Source of the DNA: Harmothoe impar
Lineage: Eukaryota > Annelida > Polychaeta > Phyllodocida > Polynoidae
NCBI GenBank assembly: GCA_947462335.1
Contig: OX381704.1
Span: 26,745,955-26,809,954 of the forward strand
Direction of reading: 5' to 3'
DNA length: 64,000 nucleotides
A model generated the notes under the pieces. The model saw nothing but the letters and a program-made list of their open reading frames with translations, was not told where the DNA came from and made no database searches. The position numbers were made by a program, and so were the translations under genes. This document shows, one piece after another, positions 8,434-21,344 of this stretch; within the stretch, counting starts at the first letter, position 1; each line of letters begins with the position of its first letter.

Positions 8434-9625
8434 GCTGAGAAGGATTGACCCACGATCGACTTTTTCAGTCCCTCCACCGGTTGCTAAAACAACTTCCGGT
8501 TCACGCACCCGGATGTGAAACAAAACCGAGTGGCGCCCTCTCGTGTCAAACAGAAACACTATTTCTATTGTATTCTATTCTGTACTGATGGGTGGCGTTG
8601 AATCATGATGTAAGACCTGGTAAATGGGTCGCATCAGATAGTTATCAATTTACATATATCATGAACATAAACAGTAAATATGCTAAATATCTAAGACTGA
8701 AATAGAATTATGTATAATTGAGAAAAAAATATTTTACAAAACTGAGAACAATTTGTAAATAAAATGTAAAAGGAGAAGAAATTACTGGATGTACTAAATG
8801 ACCTGTAGACACTTATTTCTCAGGTCATGACCTACCTCCGTATGTTTAACTGGTGGTGTAAACATGAAAACATGCACAGAGGGCTGTGTATACTGTGTGT
8901 GTCGAATGGTATCATGGATAGGCTAAATATACATTCATACAGAAACCATCTGTTCATGAGCAATACATAAAAAATAAAGCAACATAAATATAAAAACTAC
9001 CCATAACCAACCTTCAATGTTACATCTAGATGATAAAGATGGGTTCACCGGTGAATTCTGAAATGTTGAATAGTCTGACTCAATAAGAGAATACCCCCAG
9101 TCTTTCTATCTCCCGAGCTTTATATAGCTCGTGTATTCTTGGAGAAGACGGGATCACAGCAGGTCAAATGAACGCCGTCTGTAGCTCATTAACATTTTAG
9201 CTGCATGCATAAATTTAAATCCTGTAAAGTATCAAAACGGGTGCAGTGCAAATAAATCATTCGCACCCATAATTTGCTCACGGTGTTTCCTCATTAACAA
9301 ACTTTAATGAGGAAATCAGTCCCGGAAATCCCTCTTAAAATTAGACAGAAAGAAAATTTATGTGAAATTTCTGCAGGTAATGTACGTCCTGTGGTGACTA
9401 TTGATCTATATGGAAATTAATAGTAATTTCAGATGCGACATATTTGAAATAATGTCATGATTTATATAGAAATAATATTCTATGGAAATGTATTTAAATA
9501 CGTGACACAAGATATCTTCATGTCATAAATGTTCAGTACGGCGGTAGGAGCAGTACTAAATCGGCAAATATTTCTGATAATTTTCATCAGTTGCGCTGCC
9601 ACAGGAACTTATCATATTTCTAAAT
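8434..9625. promoter_or_regulatory. Divergent intergenic region with a palindromic TATA motif
   Basis: This 1.2-kb AT-rich stretch separates the minus-strand glycoprotein gene from the + strand three-exon gene, so it should hold both promoters. At 9115-9130 a TATATA core is framed by GAGCT and AGCTC, forming a palindrome that could act as a TATA box for the + strand gene about 500 bases downstream. No open frame with coding character is seen. Confidence 0.35.
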
Positions 9626-11599
9626 ATGAGTAATCTGGACCAACCCTCAATCCCTGAGAGTAACAGTGGATCACCATTAATGGTGACAGCTTTACTAGGA
9701 TCTTCTTCCAGTGTTGAAGAAAAAGCCGAAGAGGACCTATGGTGTAGCAGCGTAAGCCATGCTTTAGACTCAGTGGATCATGATGTGAGGTATGTATTAA
9801 AATGAATTTTTCCATTATACCAGTAATAATTATTGGATGAGAAATAGATTTAAAAGGTTGAGGTTCATCTACCCAGAGTGCATTCACTTGTTCCTCATAT
9901 CATAGTGCGCGTCTGTGTAGTGTGTGTATTAAACAACAGATGGCGCCACTACAGATGTTACTGAGAAACTAAACAGCTGTGTCATGTTTACATACATATC
10001 ACTCAAATATAACGTTTAAAAGCTAGAACTTGATAATTATACATTCATTGTATGCTCATTTTTTACTAAAGAATACATTGTATATAAAAAAAATTGTATT
10101 ATGAAAGGAATAACAGTTAAAAAAATTTCCCACACCACATGTTTGGCTGAATGGATATTATATATACCCTAAGGAACTCACACCATATCACTCTCCCCCG
10201 CCCTCATGGCACAGGACCCTTCGGGGTCCTCCCATGGGTTAGGTATCCTGCCATGTCGTTGACGATGTCCTGTCTGTTAGTGACTCGCAGGTTGCCTTAT
10301 CGGGCGACACCTTTTCAACATTTCATTGACATTATAATGTCATAAAATGTTGGGAAGTTGAGAGAAAAAAAAGGATCCCTCTTTAGGGATCCGACTATAA
10401 CCAATATTAACCACTTCACTGTTTATTGGTGTATCTTTATAGGTTTGGCGTTCGTGCTGTGCATGATGTGACACGTGCAATCACAGGGGTCATGACCATA
10501 TTGGCTTCGGCGTGGGTTTATGATCCCGAATTGACGTCTGTACTATGTGCTGCAAATAGGGCGTACACTGAATGCATGCATCAAGTGGAAGATGTATTAA
10601 TGACTGCATATAGAACCTCTCGATTCTTGGTGACAACAGCTTCCCCTAATCCTGTAGGTGAATATGGGCGTTCATTAGCTACGCGGCATAGTCGCCGCAG
10701 GAGGCATTTACATTCATCTGTGAGAGAAACTATGATGCATGTGAATGATCTACGTAAAGCAATCCGTAATTCGCGTAGTAGAGACAGTGCATGTAATTTA
10801 TCCCCAGTCAATGCCTCCCTGAAAGTGAATACCATGATACCTGGTGACATCCAGACTGGATATAACCCTCTGAGTCATACTAATATGATTTCAAAGGAAG
10901 CTGTAGTGACAGAACCGACAAAAAAAGAGAACAACGGTAGCACATTTCCGGCATTCAATGAAGAATTCAATAGAATCCAGAAGGGTGTTGATGATGATTC
11001 CTGTAGTGTTGTTTCTCAATCTGATCACATTTATAATGCTTCTTCATCCAGCTCAGTAATATCTTCAATTAGTGATGTGTATGCGCCTACTACATCCCCT
11101 ATATCCCCTGGAGAATCATCCTCTGATTCCGATTTTAACAACTTCCCAGCTCCTACCCCTGTCTCGTCCCCTACTAACCTCAGCGTGTCACAAAGCGGAT
11201 GTTCGATTCATGAAGTTGTTCGGAATGCAATTCAGAATGTGATGCACTCTTCATCAACCGGGTAAGTATATAATGAGGGTCCTAGTTTTCAGTTAATATA
11301 AATATAGATGTAAAGAAAAGGTATGAATTCTGAAACTTGATATAAAAAATATAAATTGAGTATCATGATATTTTAAATGATAGGCTATGTGAATAATAAA
11401 TTGATAAATGGGAAATAAAACATGATATTTATTTTGTATTTTTAGAATGAATCCTGAGACAGTGTGGCAGTGGATACAGTCAGCAGACCCTGATGTACCC
11501 ATGCCTGTATTGACACTGCAAGATGTGATTGAATGCCCCGAGTCTGTGTCTATGATCGCTGATCCCAGTCCTGAATCCACGAGCGCCACAGGGAAATGA
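9626..11599 (+). CDS. Three-exon protein of unknown function, 378 aa
   Basis: Exons 9626-9789, 10443-11261 and 11446-11599. The donors are GTATGT and GTAAGT, the acceptors TTTATAG and TTTTTAG. Codon phases match at both junctions (AG|G and GG|A), which is strong support for a real gene. The N-terminal 55 residues are acidic and Ser-rich. A helical, partly hydrophobic segment follows (ITGVMTILASAWVYD and CAANRAYTECMHQVEDVL), then an Arg cluster (RHSRRRRHLH, a likely nuclear signal), a long Ser/Asp/Pro-rich stretch, and a conserved-looking end (HEVVRNAIQNVMH; ETVWQWIQSADPDVP). I recognise no family. Its layout (acidic and Ser-rich, with a nuclear signal) would suit a regulatory factor, but that is a guess. 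It converges with the PC4-domain gene, whose terminal exon ends near 11.7 kb. Confidence 0.65.
10205..10392 (+). other. Cluster of four hairpins within intron 1
   Basis: Four inverted repeats follow each other in under 190 bases. AGGACCC-TTCG-GGGTCCT at 10213-10230 is extended by CATGG/CCATG at 10205-10236. GTTGCC and GGGCGAC pair at 10291-10308. A perfect GACATTATAATGTC palindrome at 10328-10341 lies inside AACATTT/AAATGTT arms. GGATCCCT-CTTT-AGGGATCC occupies 10373-10392. The stretch is more GC-rich than the flanking intron. It may be the structured end of an inserted retroelement or a structured intronic RNA; no known RNA family was recognised. Confidence 0.45.
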
Positions 11600-11923
11600 G
11601 CTATCAGACATATTTTTTAATATTTGAAACAAGTAAAAGAAAAGGAAATAATTGAAACAAAGATAAGAAAAGAAATAAAAAAGAGAAGAACCACACATTG
11701 ATTTATCGGATGTCTTTATTTGATCAAAGATTTATATATATATATATATATAGATAGATATATTATAATGAGATATATATGAATGGATATATTATAAATC
11801 ATAATGAGATACATATCATGCATTTGTCTGTGTCCATTTTCCTCCACCGGTAAATACAATCCCATGACATGCTACAGTCTGAAAAGAAAAAAGCACAAGG
11901 TTAAATTAAATAATATCATTCTT

Positions 11924-12123
11924 AATTCAGGGTTATGTAAACATAGTTAATATATGAAGTAATGTATTTATTTTAATTTTTTATTAATATATGCCGACGG
12001 AACCTACATCATGAGAAAAAAGAAATTCAGGGTTATGTTAACATAGTAAATATATGAAGTAATGTTTACTTTAATTTTTTATCAATATATGGCGACGGAT
12101 CCTACATCATGAGAAAAAAGAAT
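11924..12123. repeat. Two direct tandem copies of a 100-bp unit
   Basis: Unit 1 (11924-12023) and unit 2 (12024-12123) both begin AATTCAGGGTTATGT and end CATGAGAAAAAAGAA, with scattered substitutions and small indels. The array fills most of the inferred 3'-UTR intron of the PC4-domain gene, ending about 15 bases from its donor. Confidence 0.85.
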
Positions 12124-12137
12124 CAAAAAACTACTCA

Positions 12138-13323
12138 CTATTCTTGGGTGAACCTGTTGAACTCACTCTGCATAGGAAGCACCCCGTTGACATTACACAT
12201 GGGGCATTTATCTTCATTGTGATCCTCCTTGTCACATATGAAAGTGTGGCTAGAGAATGTTGGAAACTCATTCAATAGTTGATCATCTAAGAACTCTATC
12301 AATCTTTTGAACTGGTCGTAACTTAACCTGATCCCCTCCCTAGAGGGTCTCAGCTCCCCTTCTGGATCGAATTTAGTCTCCAGTGGCTTATACCATTTCC
12401 TCAAGTTTACCACACACACATCAGGCTCTACTGTTAAGTAGCATAACCCTCCGAGATGAAGACAGAACCCTAGGAAGGTAGAATCATCACACAGTGAAAG
12501 AGCTAACTTTATGTCCTCAGCCTCCTTCTTTATTTGGCATATGGAGTCATAGTCTAGCAATACTCTGTAACGAGCTCCCACCCTTTGAGGTTTGTCTATG
12601 GAATTCTGTTTCCACAGACTGAGTTGAAGGCATCCTTCAGGTAGGACGGTCTTGCTGAAGTATTTATCTAGATACAAAGACTGGCCAAGATCATAGAACA
12701 GGCGATGAGGTCTGTTTTTTATAGCCTCACTGCTGCTAGACCCTATGAACAGCTTACCGCGACACGATGGTTTGATCTCTGGTAACTGATTCTGCCTTAC
12801 TTCATCTACACTGATTGTGTCAGCATTGATGGTCTTTACATCCCTAGTCTGGAAACGGGGCTTCTTCTTCTTTCTACTTTTAGGGGTGATCGGTGAATGA
12901 GATATCTCATCTTGGGAGATAGACGTCTCAGGTGAAAGCTGGAGAGATCCTGAGAACTTTCTCCTCTTGGCTAAAGATCTTTTGGGGGATGTATCATCAG
13001 ATTGTTTCTTGTTGAATGCAGTTTTGGCTCTAGATGAACGTCCTTTAGAGAGAGATGTATGAAGGGTCGTTGAATCGTCTTCTTCATCCTATAAAATAAA
13101 AACATGTCAAAAAAATGAAATAATTAATGATATACGTTTTAATACATGAAGATGAATGATATATATATATATATATATAATAATCAAAACAATAATATTA
13201 TAATTAAGTATATATACTTACTGAAGAGAATAATTGGTCTGTCTCTAGATTGACTGAAGGTGTTGTGTAATCAGATTCTGAATTAAGCTCGCTGGCATCC
13301 ATAGCAGATTGAAGAATATCCAT
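12138..13323 (-). CDS. PC4 (p15 transcriptional coactivator) domain protein, 350 aa
   Basis: Coding exons 13323-13222 and 13088-12138 on the minus strand, joined in phase 0 by a GTAAGT donor and a TTTTATAG acceptor. The PC4 single-stranded-DNA-binding domain lies at about residues 215-305; its hallmark is WYKP..., FDPEGELRP and SREGIRLSYDQFKRL, matching the MDPEGEMKPGRKGISL-type core of PC4. Upstream is a Lys/Arg-rich linker (KSRKKKKPRF) that should direct it to the nucleus. A C-terminal C-x11-C-x2-C set may bind a metal. PC4 proteins act in transcription and DNA handling; here it may serve element gene expression. A donor overlaps the stop codon (GAA TA|GTGAGT). Splicing to a strong acceptor at 11878 gives TAA instead of TAG, so the protein is unchanged. 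A minus-strand AATAAA lies at 11715-11720. The ATG at 13323 is preferred, although the frame stays open to 13563. Confidence 0.75.
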
Positions 13324-13401
13324 GGTTGGGAGCTCTGCTGTACCTGTGTTGAGTTGTAATTGAAACAATGAATGCTGAAGAAGAAATGCTAAGTGTTTAT
13401 A

Positions 13402-13637
13402 AAATAAAGATGGTGAACCGTGAACAGCTGGTATAGCAGCCCTGCCTGGTATGCCGGTTTTCAATGGTGTACCTGTTTCTGCTGGATAACCATCATATAC
13501 TGGTGAACCGGCTATCCCTGGATCACCAGTTGTTGAGGTCAACCAGGTCAACCAATGAATCACGGTGAACCTGATAGTTTTCCGGATATTACTGGTTTAC
13601 CTTTAAATACAGGTGTACCTGTGGGAGCTGGTGAGCC
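13402..13637 (-). repeat. Collagen-like 18-bp repeat array (Gly-x-Pro hexads)
   Basis: About fourteen degenerate 18-base units on the minus strand begin GGTnCACCA and encode G-x-P-x-x-x hexapeptides, for example GSPVYD, GYPAET and GTPLKT. One unit is 17 bases long and others are shortened, so the frame shifts midway and TGA codons appear (G-stop-P). Because GGT...ACC is nearly self-complementary, the + strand also reads as Gly-x-Pro with stops. Seven hexads remain in frame with the PC4-protein exon. It may be the remnant of a collagen-like fibre or tail gene. Confidence 0.6.
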
Positions 13638-13730
13638 TGAACATCCAAGCAAACAGATAGATATTCAACCAGTTCTCCACCGGTGACACTCATTGAAATC
13701 AAGCATTAATAAAACATCTATTTGCGGGCT

Positions 13731-13737
13731 CTATATA
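13731..13737 (-). promoter_or_regulatory. TATA-like box upstream of the PC4-protein transcript
   Basis: TATATAG on the minus strand is followed by a GC-rich GAGCCCGC and, about 40 bases on, by an ATG at 13694 (34-codon ORF). The position suits a start of transcription near 13705 that would carry the collagen-like array and PC4 exons downstream. Confidence 0.4.
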
Positions 13738-13816
13738 CATATGAAAATATTATTTGATTATAATGATTTCTAGATGATAAGCATCATATGAATATTGTGC
13801 ACATTTTACACCAACT

Positions 13817-14041
13817 TTAAATATAAAATTTTGACATTGGAAGAATTAACAAAAACGAAAGTGTTGACAGCATCAAAAACCATATTAATAATAACATAAT
13901 CGAAACATCTTTTTTCATAATGAATGGAGTTTCTGATAAGATATCTTGAAACATAATATGATAACAATACATGAAAATGAAATACATGATAAACATGATT
14001 GACACGTATGACAGCAAAATGGTGGATATAATCCCTCGCAT
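13817..14041 (-). CDS. Small two-helix membrane protein ORF, 74 aa
   Basis: A true ATG opens a 74-codon frame. Residues 4-33 form one hydrophobic helix (IISTILLSYVSIMFIMYFIF) and 50-70 a second (LLLIWFLMLSTLSFLLILP), separated by a short charged linker with KK. The layout resembles a small viral membrane or holin-like protein, but AT-rich DNA produces such Phe/Leu/Ile frames by chance, and an overlapping frame is also open. It lies at the right margin of the AT-rich element region. Function unknown. Confidence 0.3.
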   Translation of the reverse strand: MRGIISTILLSYVSIMFIMYFIFMYCYHIMFQDILSETPFIMKKDVSIMLLLIWFLMLSTLSFLLILPMSKFYI

Positions 14042-14116
14042 TACTACTACTTTGACCTTGAGTAATGAGCATACCCATGAATAGGTAACTACATATGTAT
14101 GTTGTCAGCATCTCTG

Positions 14117-14189
14117 AGAGTTAATAGACCTAGACACTACATATTTATGGTGATAACATTAGTCATACCAGTTCCAGACTATTAACTCT
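14117..14189. repeat. 11-bp perfect inverted repeat near the end of the AT-rich region
   Basis: AGAGTTAATAG at 14117-14127 is matched by CTATTAACTCT at 14179-14189, with a 51-base spacer. Immediately to the right the sequence becomes GC-richer (GGGGCCCCTCGGCCCCC). It is a candidate boundary mark of the virus-like element, but the matching left terminus would be outside the window. Confidence 0.35.
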
Positions 14190-14404
14190 TTTCATGAAAA
14201 ATCCGAGTTTACAAGGGGCCCCTCGGCCCCCTGGCCATAGTTTTTGTTGGCACCCCTTCTGAAATCATTAATTACATATTTTTCTATCCATAAAAAAAAT
14301 TTGGTGCTTTGGTCACATCTGTCTTGAAATGGCCCTGGCCAATGCATAACAGCCCTGACTATATCTGTGTATCATAAACCTTATGGGCATTTTCAATACA
14401 CTTC

Positions 14405-14510
14405 GGCGCGCGCGGCGCGGGAATTGTCAAAAACGCCACCTATCGTCAAAGGTGGGCGTCTCCGGAAGCACAACTGCATTGTGGGGAATGCCAGCCATGT
14501 TGTGACGTCA
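14405..14510 (+). promoter_or_regulatory. ARF gene promoter: GC-rich block, ETS and CRE sites
   Basis: A CG-rich stretch at 14405-14421, a CCGGAAG ETS-type site at 14462-14468 and a full TGACGTCA CRE palindrome at 14503-14510 lie 180-280 bases before the ARF start codon. This is typical of a TATA-less, widely expressed gene. Binding is inferred from motifs only. Confidence 0.5.
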
Positions 14511-14686
14511 CTGGGCACCGGGTTGGCAAAATTGACGTGGCAGACACAATATTTCTTTGATTTAAGCCACAAATTTAAGTGGAAACGTAATCTAAAAGGT
14601 TCCTAACCATAGAAGAAGTCCCCCGGGAGGTGAAACGGATCAGAAGAAGCGCGTAAGAACCCATAGGAAGACATAATCAACACACA

Positions 14687-18144
<3,458 letters not shown>

Positions 18145-21100
18145 TTATCATATTTTATTGAAGACTGCATGTAGCCACGCCCATAGACTGACACCGAAGT
18201 GGCTGTGGTCGCAACCACCATCATTCCAGTGACGTCAACCCTGTGCCCAATCAGAGTTTGCGGCCGCCTGGTCATCGTGTGGCGACTCGTCTGACCGGCA
18301 GCCATACCAGTAGCCGTTGACTTAAGGCGCAGGGGTGTCGTATACATGTGGTGGGGTGTGGAGCAGCTGTAGTGAATGGTTTAATGCATGAATCGGGCTG
18401 GGTGTCTGGGTGAGCAAGTATTGCGTCAGGTGTGTTGTCATGTGTGATATACTCGGGAAGTCAGACGCTGGCCGGGAATGTCTCTTGTCAGCGAACGTTT
18501 GTGAACGGACACATCTTCGGGCCAGTGTCACGGGGTGGCAGTTTCATAATAATGTTAACAAAGGTGAAGAATAAATGAACAAGTTCCTCCTGGGCGGCAC
18601 TTCTCAGTGGTATCCAACACCTGCCACATAGTGCTCAAGGGCCCGGGACATCTTTTACTTTCACCCCATGTACATAGTGTCTAGAGCCAGCGGCCAGAAA
18701 TGCTGGACAATGTAAGATCAAAAGCAGAAGGAAGAGGTTCTTTGGTTACACTGCTTTGAAATACAGTAATATTATTTTACACTTTCTTTCTCTCTTTAGA
18801 AGCTTCAGAAGCTGTCCATGGTGGGAAAACAATTAACTTATGTAATTTGGCAGATTTCTTGTACATTATAATATTGATATATACACAATTATGTGGAGGT
18901 CAACTTGAGGAATAAATATGATAGGGATCAACGACTCGAGTTTTGTCATTTTCTGGCTCCATATCCCTTGGTAACAGAATTACTAAAAAAAATTACATAA
19001 ACGCTCTATTGTCTGTAGAAAACCCTTTTGGAAGTCAACCATGATATTAAATGAGTGCGTAGCATTAACTATTTATGACCACATTCCAGTCGACTTGAAT
19101 GATGGGTTCTTCATATTCTTGTATAGTCAACTAGGAAGGGGATACACAATGTGTCTATAATCAAAGGTTCTTGATAATAACGCGGGTCTGGGGTTTGTTT
19201 GGTTAGATTCTAGCAGAAAGGGAAATTCATCATAACATTTCAGTGAACTCTGAATATGTAACCATAACTTCATTGCCTTGTGTATTTGTTTTTGCCCCTG
19301 TATTTTAAGTTAAAATACTTGGGAAGTATCTTAAGTCTGGCTTCAGAAACCGATGTATTTATATAAATAGTGATTATATGGGGAATTGGGGCTTCGGATT
19401 GCGACAGTATATGCTGCAGTGTCCAGGCAGTAACATGCGGTGGGAGGGGGTGGGTTGGTGATTAACTAAATCAATAAGCTTATGATATAAAAAGTCACAC
19501 ATGTACAACAAGAGTTCACAATGTCTGTGGGTAAAATTGGATTTATTTCCAAATATCTGAAATATTATTGGTAGTAATCATAATTATTGTGGCATTCCTG
19601 TCGTTCGTTTCCAATCTAAAGCTGTTGTTTTAGTATCATTAGTTTTATTGACCAATTCAACAAAAGTCAACTTGTGTAAGTAGTGAAGGTCTCGACAAAT
19701 CGGGGTGTATTAAAGAGAAGCATTTAAAGCAAGATACCGGCTTTAGAATAATATATATTCAATCATAAAACAATTCCATGGAAAGTGTTAGATCCCTGAC
19801 CGGTAGATGAATGCGGAGTACATGTTTGTGTGAGTAGAGCAGCCTCTGTAGGGAAACATTCTATAATAATTTACAGTGGGACAATGTTGAAAAACGACAA
19901 CCATTGCAATTATTGTAACATTTATGTCATGATGTAGGACTTCACAGTTCTATTGTCATTTGTGTATCAGGGCCTGGTTTTAGGAATGATAATTTTTTTC
20001 AACACAGTGCCCAATGTCTGGTCAAATTACAAATAGTAGTAAAAAAGTATGTTTGATAAAAGTGTAAGCTTGAAACATAAGCATTCATCCTCCCTCTCCC
20101 TAGGATGTATAAACTTTATTGGTGTTTAAAGTGGCCGTTCATAAAAGAATGTACAAATTTAGCCATCATTTCCTCTTTTCTCCCCAAGTCCAGAATTTAA
20201 AAGAATTCAGAAGGATTTGTGTATATAGAAAGAGCTTCCTCAAAAGACCTATCCAGGGTGGGGTTGTGGAGTGGTAGCCGATCTGTACCCTACACTATCA
20301 GGAAACAGTAAATGTAATATAGATAATTATGATTTCTTATAGAAGTACATATTTTGTCTAACTCCAGACAGCCCCACATGGAACAGGGCTGAGTGAACCA
20401 AGCGTCACCTTAGTCACCGTCACTACTTGTTGCGTGTTCTTGTACCGATTGTGTGTGGAGAGCGTGCTTTCTGCGTTATCAATTATGGATTTAGTTCACT
20501 TCAATGTAATGATATCAGGAGCATATATATACAATAAATCTTTAATAATCACCAACTTGCCGAGTTTCGTATTTTTAACATTGTACAAAATTGTAGGTTT
20601 TTGAAGCATGTGCCAACACTCCCCTGTTTAGTCTCTTTATTCCGGCCATATCATTGCAGTATATTATACGCCCAGAGATGATTCTTGATCCCCTAGACTA
20701 CAGCCTCTTCTGAACACTGTATTTGTGAACAAAGCAATTGTCGCCCTCATATGATTAGGACTACCGGTTGGAGGTAGTCAAGATTGGCACTTGTCACCAA
20801 GGGAGAGTGGGTTCCCTTCCACCTAGTGACGTGAGCAAGTCTAGTGGACCCCCTGTTGCCCATGGGAGTGTTCATAATTTAATTCATTACAGGGGGTAAA
20901 GGGTGCGAACATTGTTTTATGCCCCCCCCCCCCTTCTAGAGCACGCAAAATATTTCGGGTCCGTCTCGTCGAAGGCGCCTGAAAGGCTCAAAAGTCTCCC
21001 CCTTCCCCCCATAGCTTTGAACTACCGGTATAAAGCAACACGCAGGCTTTCTTGCTAAAAGGGGCCTAATATTTAATGCCCCCAAGGGGGCAGATCCCCC

Positions 21101-21344
21101 CCCCCTCTCCCCAAAGGGATCGACGGTTTTTAATACCTCCCCGATAATGAAAAATAGTGTGTGAGCACCTGGCACGTCTACACATGATTTTTAACCTGCC
21201 GCGCCGTCTAGTGGGTAATATCAAACTAGAGTAGCCTACGCCTCCTGGTGGTATCCGACGACGCCTAGATCTGCAAGAGAAAATTAATCTTCATAATTTT
21301 GAGTGTTTCTTCAACTGTATGGCGTAGTTTACAAGTATCTAAAG
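18145..21344. other. ARF 3'-UTR and intergenic DNA
   Basis: AATAAA signals at about 18571, 18912 and 20534 could end the ARF transcript, implying a long or alternative 3'-UTR. No coding frame is supported. Poly-C runs occur near 20921-20934 and 21098-21107. The bases just before 21345 should contain the promoter and 5'-UTR of the zinc-finger gene. Confidence 0.5.

Noticed and set aside
9612..9887. Minus-strand ORF over exon 1 of the 378-aa gene
   Set aside because: Antisense shadow; the + strand has a start, donor and phase-matched continuation.
10581..10850. Minus-strand ORF over exon 2 of the 378-aa gene
   Set aside because: Antisense shadow of a spliced exon.
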